Origin: an uncultured Bacilli bacterium
GTDB lineage: Bacteria > Bacillota_I > Bacilli_A > RF39 > UBA660
Reading direction: 5' to 3'
DNA length: 27,658 nucleotides
Assembly: GCA_934155005.1 (NCBI GenBank)
Contig: CAKPGR010000012.1
Span: 1 to 27,658 of the forward strand
Shown piece after piece: positions 21,891-27,658 of the stretch. The notes under the pieces are model-generated. The model was not told the DNA's origin, did no database searches, and was given only the letters and a program-made list of their open reading frames with translations. Every line of letters starts with the position of its first letter. Within the stretch, counting starts at the first letter, position 1. A program made the position numbers and the translations under genes.

Positions 21891-24242
21891 ATGAAAAATA
21901 AAGGTTTTACACTAATTGAGTTATTAGCTGTTATTGTAATTTTAGCAATAATAGCACTTATTACAACACCAACAATATTAGGAGTTGTAGAAAAATCAAA
22001 AAAAGGGGCCGCAGAAGCATCAGCTCTAGGCTATATAGATGCCATAGAGAAACAAATAGCTATGGATAATTTGGAGGGGACTACATATACAAACAGAGAT
22101 GATTATGTTTATGATGAAATAAAAATAAACATAAAAGGCTCTACTCCAACGGGTGGACTTTATTCATTAAATAATAATAAAATAATTGCTGCAACATTTT
22201 GTATAAATGATCGTATTGTTGAATATAGTAATGATCAAGCGAAAGCAAAAGGAAAATGTGTTGGAGAAGATTTAAAATTAGCTGGAAATATAAAATTATC
22301 TAAAACTGTTTTAAATATTAGTTATCCAAAAACAGATACAGTAGAAGTATTAGAAAATATAAGTAATGGTAAATTAACATGTGAAACAAGTGATTCTAGT
22401 GTAGCGACATGTTCAATAGAAAATAATATAATAACATTAAAATCAGGGAAAAAAGAGGGAAATTCTACAATAACAATAACCTCAGAAGGAAATAGTAAAT
22501 ATAAAGAAGCTAAGACTGCTTTACTAGTAGTAACATCAAAAGGATTACTAAGTTTTACTGCCAATGGATATGAAAATGAATATGATGGGCAAGAACATGG
22601 AATAACGGTTAAAAGTCAAGTTGGAATAATTAAATATGGTATAGAAGATGGAACATATAATTTAGATTCAAGCCCAAAATATAGTGATGTTGGAGAATAT
22701 AAGGTTTATTATAGTATAGAAGCAGAAGGATATAAAACAGTAACAGGAAGTAAATCTATTATAATAAAACAAACAGAAGGAAATATAAAATTAAAAGAAG
22801 AATCTGGAACAATAAGTTATGGTAATGAAAAACAAATAGATGTAATGGAAAAAACAGGGAAACTTAGTGCATTTGTAGAAGATAATAGTATTGCAAGTGT
22901 AAAAGTAGAGGATGAAAAATTAACAATTAAAGGACTAAAAGTAGGAACAACAAATATAACTATAAAAAGTGGTGCAACACATAATTATAAAGAGGTTTCT
23001 ACAATTTACAAGATAACAGTAATAAAAGCAAACAATGTACTAACATTATCAGCAAATACAGGAAGTATTACATATCCTAAAACAGGAACGTTTACAGTGA
23101 CCAAAAATCAAAGTGGAGGAAAATTAAGCTGTAAATCAAGTAATACATCAGTAGTTACATGTTCAGTAAGTGGAACAACAATAACATTAACACCAGGTAC
23201 AACAGCAAGTAATGCAACCATAACAGTAACAAGCTCTGCAACAGAAAATTATAATGAGGCAAGCGCTAAATATGTAGTAACTAATAATTTAGGAACTTTG
23301 AGTGTAACGGCAAATGGTTATAATGGAATATGGAATAATGCAGCACATGGAATAACAGTTACAAGCAGTGGTGCAACAATAAGATATGGAACTACAAGCG
23401 GAACATATAATTTGACAAGTAGCCCAACATATAAAAATGTAGGAACATACACAGTTTATTATCAAGTGTCCAAAGCCGGATATAAAACAGTAACAGGAAG
23501 TCGAAATGTTACAATTACTCCAGCTTATGCTCAAGTAGGAAATAATTATTATTCCACAATACAATCGGCTATTGATTCTAACTCAGGTGGAACAATAGTT
23601 GTTTTGAATAATATTACTGAATCACCTACAAGTTCTGGCAAAAATTTTGCAATTAACTTAAATGGTAAAACAGTATATGGTACCATTACTAATGGTGTAT
23701 ATGGTACTATGAGTATATCTAATGGAACAGTATCATCATCTGGAGCAGCTTTAGCAAATACTGTTGGAACTTTAACAGTTCACAGTGGAACATATATTGG
23801 AACATATGGTGTAAATGATTGGAATGGTACAGTTACAATTTATAATGGAACATTTACAGGAAGTCAACAAGGATTATATACTTATGGAGGAACAGTTACT
23901 GTTGGTGCAGGAATATTCACAGGTGGTACATATGATGGTTTAGCAAATGAAGGTGGTAATGTTACAATTAATGGAGGATCATTTACAGGAACTAATTTTG
24001 GAATTTTTAGTACTAATGGTACACTAACTCTTAATGGTGGATATGCTAGAGGAAATACTCTTGATGGTGCTAGAAAAGTAGGAGGAACTTGTAATTTGAA
24101 TGCAATATCTCTTTCAGGTCATAACTGGGGTGGAACTTCATCTTCAAGTGCAACCGTTAATGTTGGAAATGGATGGCAATTAGCTTCCGATCAAGGATGG
24201 GTGAATGCTTATGGTGCTTCTTGGGGATTTAACATTGATTAA
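21891..24242 (+). CDS. type IV prepilin-like protein fused to Ig-like, MBG-like and beta-helix-like repeats
   Basis: The 783-residue protein starts with a prepilin leader MKNKG cut before FTLIELL (Glu at mature position 5) and the long hydrophobic helix of type IV pilins. A pilin-like head to about 130 has a Cys pair (FCIND...KGKC). Then come Ig-like modules at about 131-215, 296-379 and 381-463, and MBG-like modules at about 219-293 and 467-543 (both with TANGY, HGITV, VGxYxVYY and GYKTVTGS). A Gly/Thr/Asn-rich tail at 545-783 repeats units of the type TVTIYNGTFTGS, as in beta-helix adhesins. Normal pilins are 120-200 residues. It probably forms a surface adhesin inserted or assembled by type IV pilus or pseudopilus machinery, which is not in this window. 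Confidence 0.85.
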   Translation: MKNKGFTLIELLAVIVILAIIALITTPTILGVVEKSKKGAAEASALGYIDAIEKQIAMDNLEGTTYTNRDDYVYDEIKINIKGSTPTGGLYSLNNNKIIAATFCINDRIVEYSNDQAKAKGKCVGEDLKLAGNIKLSKTVLNISYPKTDTVEVLENISNGKLTCETSDSSVATCSIENNIITLKSGKKEGNSTITITSEGNSKYKEAKTALLVVTSKGLLSFTANGYENEYDGQEHGITVKSQVGIIKYGIEDGTYNLDSSPKYSDVGEYKVYYSIEAEGYKTVTGSKSIIIKQTEGNIKLKEESGTISYGNEKQIDVMEKTGKLSAFVEDNSIASVKVEDEKLTIKGLKVGTTNITIKSGATHNYKEVSTIYKITVIKANNVLTLSANTGSITYPKTGTFTVTKNQSGGKLSCKSSNTSVVTCSVSGTTITLTPGTTASNATITVTSSATENYNEASAKYVVTNNLGTLSVTANGYNGIWNNAAHGITVTSSGATIRYGTTSGTYNLTSSPTYKNVGTYTVYYQVSKAGYKTVTGSRNVTITPAYAQVGNNYYSTIQSAIDSNSGGTIVVLNNITESPTSSGKNFAINLNGKTVYGTITNGVYGTMSISNGTVSSSGAALANTVGTLTVHSGTYIGTYGVNDWNGTVTIYNGTFTGSQQGLYTYGGTVTVGAGIFTGGTYDGLANEGGNVTINGGSFTGTNFGIFSTNGTLTLNGGYARGNTLDGARKVGGTCNLNAISLSGHNWGGTSSSSATVNVGNGWQLASDQGWVNAYGASWGFNID

Positions 24243-24257
24243 AAGAAAGGATTTATT

Positions 24258-24635
24258 ATGAAAAAAAATATTTTAATAATAACATCTATGTTACTAACTT
24301 TAACTTTAGTGACAGGATGTGGCTGTACAAAAAATGATAAAATAAATGAAATAAATAAAGATGTGGTAAAAGATCAAATATTTGAAGGATTAGAATTTGT
24401 TAATGTAGAAGCTAAGAATGGAATTATAAAAACAGTAGTAATAAATAACACTGGATATACATATGAAGGCTCTAAATTTTCAATGAAAGTAATGGATGAA
24501 AATGGAGAAGTTATTGTAGAAGAAACTGATGAGGTAAAAGATTCCATGGAAACAGGAACTACAAAAGAGATAGAAACAAAAACAAAGGCAGATTTATCAA
24601 AAGCAGTTAGTATTGAATATAGTATAGTTAAATAA
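24258..24635 (+). CDS. small lipoprotein with FxLYD-like domain
   Basis: The 125-residue protein has a signal peptide with lipobox LVTGC (Cys at 21) and a single beta-rich domain that reads like FxLYD/Ig-fold lipoproteins (EFVNVEAKNGIIKTVVINN, then FSMKVMDENGEVI). The function is unknown. AAAGGA precedes ATG 24258, 15 bases after the prepilin-fusion gene, so it is likely co-transcribed with it. Confidence 0.8.
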   Translation: MKKNILIITSMLLTLTLVTGCGCTKNDKINEINKDVVKDQIFEGLEFVNVEAKNGIIKTVVINNTGYTYEGSKFSMKVMDENGEVIVEETDEVKDSMETGTTKEIETKTKADLSKAVSIEYSIVK

Positions 24636-24657
24636 GATCATTTTGATCTTTTTTTAA
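24634..24657 (+). terminator. terminator after the small lipoprotein gene
   Basis: AAGATCA/TGATCTT, loop TTT, then a T run; it begins in the stop codon. Confidence 0.85.
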
Positions 24658-24679
24658 TGTAGTTTTATAAAATAAGTGT

Positions 24680-24685
24680 TATAAT
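24680..24685 (+). promoter_or_regulatory. extended -10 promoter before the 24710 gene
   Basis: TATAAT preceded by TGT (TGNTATAAT form); no recognisable -35 box. Confidence 0.5.
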
Positions 24686-24709
24686 ATTCTAAGAATATGG
24701 AGTGATTAT

Positions 24710-25231
24710 ATGCTTAATTTTTATGAATTATTATTAGATAGTCAAAATTGGAAAACAGAGGATATTCTTTTAATTATAGATAAATTAATAAATAAAGAAA
24801 ATTATAAAGATTTATCACTTGATAAATGTAACATTATAACAGAAAATATATATAAAAAATTAAATGACTATAATATTAATTCTAAAATTATAAATATTAA
24901 TAATATTTATAAAGAATTAAGCAGTCATGAATTTATTATATCAACTTATAAAGATGAAAGAGAATGCGTTAATTATTTATTAATTGATCCAACATATAGT
25001 TTTTTTTGTAAAAAAGATAATAAGAAATCACCTTTATATTTTGATGCTTGGCCGGGTGAAATTTTACAAAATATTAATCCAATTTTACTAAATAACTTGT
25101 TTACTTATGGTTATACATACATAGATGATAAAAATATAAGGGATTATTTTAGAAGTTTTACTAATAAAAATGTTAATATTAATTTAGAAACAATAATTTT
25201 AAGTAAGTATTCAAAAGAAAAAGTAAGATAG
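24710..25231 (+). CDS. hypothetical protein with possible Cys-His-Asp (transglutaminase-like) triad
   Basis: The 173-residue protein has no signal peptide. Its central part shows a Cys in DKCNIITENIYKKL, a His in SSHEFIIS and an Asp in LLIDPTYSFF, in the order and spacing seen in transglutaminase-like, NAT-like and C58-type cysteine enzymes, where the Asp is often in a DPTY/DPN context. No family is claimed. GGAGTG precedes the ATG. The gene is followed 50 bases later by a prepilin-like gene with no terminator between, so they may share a transcript. Confidence 0.7.
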   Translation: MLNFYELLLDSQNWKTEDILLIIDKLINKENYKDLSLDKCNIITENIYKKLNDYNINSKIININNIYKELSSHEFIISTYKDERECVNYLLIDPTYSFFCKKDNKKSPLYFDAWPGEILQNINPILLNNLFTYGYTYIDDKNIRDYFRSFTNKNVNINLETIILSKYSKEKVR

Positions 25232-25281
25232 TTGAACAAAAAAAATTTTTTTGATATTATTATAATAAAGGAACTGATAGA

Positions 25282-25866
25282 ATGAATAAAAAAGGTTTTA
25301 TGTTACTTGAAACATTGATTGTATCTACATTTATATTAGGAGTATTAATATTTTTGTATATTCAATTTTCTAGTTTAAAAAGATCGTATGATGATAGTTT
25401 TACTTACAATACCATTCCAGGATTATATCATGCTAGGACATTTTCTGATTATTTATTAAAGGCAGATTTAGTAAATATTGGAACTAAGGATTATCTTATT
25501 TTTAATTGCAGTATTAATTCTAATGATAATGTATGTATAAATTTAAAAGAAGCAATAAATGCAGATATTATAATAGTTACAAAAAGGGATATTGGTACTT
25601 TACAAAGTGATGTTAAATTAAATAAATTAAGTAATATTAGTGAAAGTTTTAAAAAATATATTTTAAGTTTAGAGCAAAGTGTTGATGGCGCTAATAGTAG
25701 AATTATTATTTTGTACAAAGATAATACATTTGCAAGTCTTGTAATTGATGGAGTAAATAAGTATGGAATTTTAGCGTCAGATATTGCTTATACAACCCCT
25801 TTAAATAAAAAAGTGACTAATGCTCAAGAGGCAGTAGTAGATTTATATAAAAAATATAAAAAATAG
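25282..25866 (+). CDS. prepilin-like (minor pseudopilin) protein
   Basis: The 194-residue protein starts MNKKG then FMLLETLIV, the prepilin peptidase site with Glu at mature position 5, followed by a hydrophobic helix to about residue 27. The head has a Cys pair (FNCSIN...NVCIN) probably forming a disulfide, and a long coil of polar repeats. Size and layout fit minor pilins of Gram-positive type IV or competence pili. AAAGGA lies 10 bases before the ATG. No PilB/PilC/PilD genes are adjacent, so the assembly machinery must be elsewhere. Confidence 0.8.
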   Translation: MNKKGFMLLETLIVSTFILGVLIFLYIQFSSLKRSYDDSFTYNTIPGLYHARTFSDYLLKADLVNIGTKDYLIFNCSINSNDNVCINLKEAINADIIIVTKRDIGTLQSDVKLNKLSNISESFKKYILSLEQSVDGANSRIIILYKDNTFASLVIDGVNKYGILASDIAYTTPLNKKVTNAQEAVVDLYKKYKK

Positions 25867-25901
25867 TTGGACATTTGATTAAAATTATGTAACAAAAAAT
25901 A

Positions 25902-25930
25902 TTGAAAATTAATGAATAATGGTGTAAAAT
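25902..25930 (+). promoter_or_regulatory. promoter of pyk
   Basis: TTGAAA (25902-25907), 17 bases, TAAAAT (25925-25930), followed by AGGAAG before ATG 25965. Confidence 0.7.
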
Positions 25931-25964
25931 AATTGGTGTTTGAAAAAAGTAAGGAAGATGATGT

Positions 25965-27377
25965 ATGAAAAAAACAAAAATTATTTGTAGTATAGGACCA
26001 TCTAGTTGTAATCCAGATATAATGGAACAAATGGTTAGAAATGGAATGAATGTTGCTCGTATTAATTTTTCACATGCTACTTTGGAAGAAAAACAAGGTG
26101 TTGTAGCATCAGTTAAAGAAGTTAGAAAAAGAACAGGTAATAATGTAGCAATTCTATATGATACAAAAGGACCAGAATTTAGAAATGGTATGTTAGAAAA
26201 TGATGAAATTAATTTAGTTGATGGAAAAACAATTCGTGTTGTAAAAGAAGATGTTTTAGGAAATGAAGAAAGATTTTCTGTAAACCATCCAAGTGCAATT
26301 GATTCATTAAAAGTAGGAGATGTAATTTTACTTGAAAATGGTTTGATGTCTATTGAAGTTATCAGTGAAGATAATGATGGAGGAGTTACTTGTAAAATTG
26401 TAAATGGAGGAGTTCTAGGAAATAAAAAAAGTTTAAGTGTTCCAGGTGTTAGACTTGATATTCCATTTATAAGTGAACAAGATAAAGAAGATATTATTTA
26501 TGCTTGTGAACATGAAGGAGATTTTATAGCTTTATCTTTTGTTTCAACAAAAGAAGATGTTTTACTTGCAAGAGAATTAATAAAACAACATGGAAGAGAA
26601 GATATGAAGATAATTTCAAAAATTGAAAGTACTACTGGTGTAGAAAACTTAGATGAAATTATTGAAGAAAGTGATGGAATCATGGTTGCCAGAGGAGACT
26701 TAGGTGTTGAAGTTCCAATGGAAGAATTACCATTCTTAGAAAAATTAATAATTAAAAAATGTCGTGAACAAGGTAAGATTTGTGTTGTAGCAACTGAAAT
26801 GCTAGAATCAATGAAAAAATCATCACGTCCAACAAGAGCAGAAGTTAGTGATGTAGCTTATGCTGTTACATCAGGTGCTGATGCTGTTATGTTAAGTGGT
26901 GAAACTACAATGGGTAAATTCCCAATTGAAACAGTAACATACATGGCTAATATTTGTGAAAATGCAGAAGCTCATGAAGAAACTAAAATAGAATTTGATT
27001 ATAAAAAAGAAATCGGTTTAACACAAACTATTGCAAATAGTGTTGTTGCTAGTGCTAATATGTTAGGTGCAAAATTAATAGCTGCATCAACAGTTAGTGG
27101 ATTTACTGCTAGAAAAATTAGTAATTTAAAACCAAATTGTCCAATTTTAGCAACTTGTCCAGATGAAAATGTTTGCCGTAGTCTAGCACTAAATTATGGA
27201 GTATATACAAAAGTTGTTCCAATGTTAAATAAAACTGATGAAGTGTTAGAAGAATCTTTAAAAGCAGCTAAAGAATTTATGCCAATGCAAAAGAAAGATA
27301 TCGTTGTTTTAACTGGAGGATTCCCTAATACTGGAATCAAAAAAACTACAAATTTAATGAAAATAGAAGAAATATAA
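25965..27377 (+). CDS. pyk: pyruvate kinase
   Basis: The 470-residue glycolytic enzyme transfers phosphate from phosphoenolpyruvate to ADP. It shows TKIICSIGPSS at the start, ARINFSH, the K-containing signature KIESTTGVENLDEI near 218-231, VARGDLGVEVP near 240 and DAVMLSGETTMGKFP near 308. The length matches forms without the extra C-terminal PEP-utiliser domain found in Bacillus. It is a single gene with its own promoter and terminator. Confidence 0.97.
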   Translation: MKKTKIICSIGPSSCNPDIMEQMVRNGMNVARINFSHATLEEKQGVVASVKEVRKRTGNNVAILYDTKGPEFRNGMLENDEINLVDGKTIRVVKEDVLGNEERFSVNHPSAIDSLKVGDVILLENGLMSIEVISEDNDGGVTCKIVNGGVLGNKKSLSVPGVRLDIPFISEQDKEDIIYACEHEGDFIALSFVSTKEDVLLARELIKQHGREDMKIISKIESTTGVENLDEIIEESDGIMVARGDLGVEVPMEELPFLEKLIIKKCREQGKICVVATEMLESMKKSSRPTRAEVSDVAYAVTSGADAVMLSGETTMGKFPIETVTYMANICENAEAHEETKIEFDYKKEIGLTQTIANSVVASANMLGAKLIAASTVSGFTARKISNLKPNCPILATCPDENVCRSLALNYGVYTKVVPMLNKTDEVLEESLKAAKEFMPMQKKDIVVLTGGFPNTGIKKTTNLMKIEEI

Positions 27378-27391
27378 TCTTCTATTTTTTT
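27361..27391 (+). terminator. terminator after pyk
   Basis: AAATAGAAGA/TCTTCTATTT, 7-base loop including the stop codon, then T residues. Confidence 0.85.
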
Positions 27392-27445
27392 AATAAATTT
27401 TATTTTTATAAAAAAGTTAGTGAATTAAAAAGAGTGAAAAAGTAC

Positions 27446-27474
27446 TTGAAAAAAGATAATTAATTTGTTAAAAT
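27446..27474 (+). promoter_or_regulatory. promoter of the final secreted-protein gene
   Basis: TTGAAA (27446-27451), 17 bases, TAAAAT (27469-27474) with TGT before the -10 box (extended -10). The 5' leader would be about 110 bases. Confidence 0.7.
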
Positions 27475-27500
27475 GAATTTGTAAATTAAATAATAATATT

Positions 27501-27567
27501 GACTTGAAGTAAAATTTTTCTTTTGAAAAATTCCAAGTCGGGGGGGGGGTACAAAACCCTTCTTTTT
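27501..27567 (+). promoter_or_regulatory. structured leader: hairpin, G10 tract and terminator-like hairpin
   Basis: A hairpin (GACTTG 27501-27506 with CAAGTC 27534-27539; AATTTTTC with GAAAAATT inside) runs straight into ten G (27540-27549). The G run can pair with CCC at 27556-27558, followed by TTCTTTTTTT, which looks like an attenuator. No known riboswitch was recognised. Confidence 0.5.
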
Positions 27568-27590
27568 TTATGCAAAGGAGTAGATAAAAA

Positions 27591-27658
27591 ATGAATAAGA
27601 AGATAATACTAGGAATAATAATAAGTGGAATAATATTTGGAAGTGTAGGAGTATATGC
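27591..27658 (+). CDS. N-terminus of a secreted/surface protein (cut by window end)
   Basis: ATG 27591 follows AAAGGAG by 10 bases. The 22 visible residues are a signal peptide: MNKK, then a hydrophobic core IILGIIISGIIFGSVGV and a YA cleavage-like end. This form of leader is typical of surface proteins in this bacterial group, but the mature protein is outside the window. It lies behind the G10-containing leader and its own promoter. Confidence 0.75.
   Translation, partial: MNKKIILGIIISGIIFGSVGVY

Noticed and set aside
23289..23564. 91-residue minus-strand frame in the prepilin-fusion gene
   Set aside because: It is antisense to the Thr/Gly-rich repeats and its Cys/Ser/Ile-rich composition is the mirror of them.
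25232..25265. Terminator AAAAAAAATTTTTTT before the second prepilin gene
   Set aside because: It is a simple A/T palindrome without a loop or GC pairs; it is unlikely to terminate transcription.
1..27658. CRISPR array
   Set aside because: No regularly spaced short repeats were seen; the only repeats are the 54-bp pair, the inverted arms and protein-level repeats.
1..27658. Mycoplasma-type code with TGA as Trp
   Set aside because: All Trp codons in recognised proteins are TGG, and TGA ends pcrA and pssD at family-consistent lengths.

Overview
The window comes from a very AT-rich Gram-positive-type bacterium. Genes are packed in short operons with strong purine-rich ribosome binding sites, Trp is always TGG, and TGA is used as a stop (pcrA, pssD). 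Low GC, the standard code, small lipoproteins, type IV prepilin-like proteins, DUF2207 and DUF6273-like surface proteins together suggest an uncultured gut Bacilli/Mycoplasmatota-like lineage of the RF39 type. That placement is inference from gene style, not a phylogenetic result.

Layout. 1-684: seven tRNA genes in two blocks, Leu(partial)-Ser-fMet-Asp-Phe and Arg-Pro. 671-1548: an 824-bp insert at the 3' end of tRNA-Pro, bounded by a 54-bp direct repeat. It carries a compact pair of convergent transcription units with a very short hydrophobic ORF, resembling a type I toxin/antitoxin locus. 1615-5289: operon pssD-pssE-hypothetical-pcrA-small membrane protein. 5296-5718: convergent hypothetical gene. 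5831-11925: housekeeping operon dus-RDD protein-lysS-histidine phosphatase-ackA-nrnA. 12006-13808: DUF2207 membrane protein with its own promoter and terminator. 13875-16294: a DUF6273-like surface protein coupled to a phosphodiester glycosidase. 16415-18009 (minus): a phage-type lysis cassette (two small membrane proteins, then an M23-SH3 endolysin without signal peptide) with no other phage genes. 18089-18895 (minus): uppP. 18974-21193: two small genes, then asnS. 21271-25866: surface cluster of two lipoproteins, a 783-residue prepilin fused to Ig-like, MBG-like and beta-helix-like repeats, a possible Cys-His-Asp hydrolase-fold protein and a second prepilin-like protein. 25965-27377: pyk. 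27591-end: start of a secreted protein behind a leader with a hairpin and a run of ten G.

How the parts relate. Most of the window is central metabolism and translation (lysS, asnS, dus, tRNAs, ackA, pyk) and envelope work (uppP, pssDE, M23 lysin, DUF2207, pilins, lipoproteins). AckA and Pyk together point to fermentative substrate-level ATP production. The most unusual parts are the tRNA-Pro insert with its inward-facing promoters, the isolated lysis cassette, the prepilin-adhesin fusion, and the G10 tract in the leader of the final gene.
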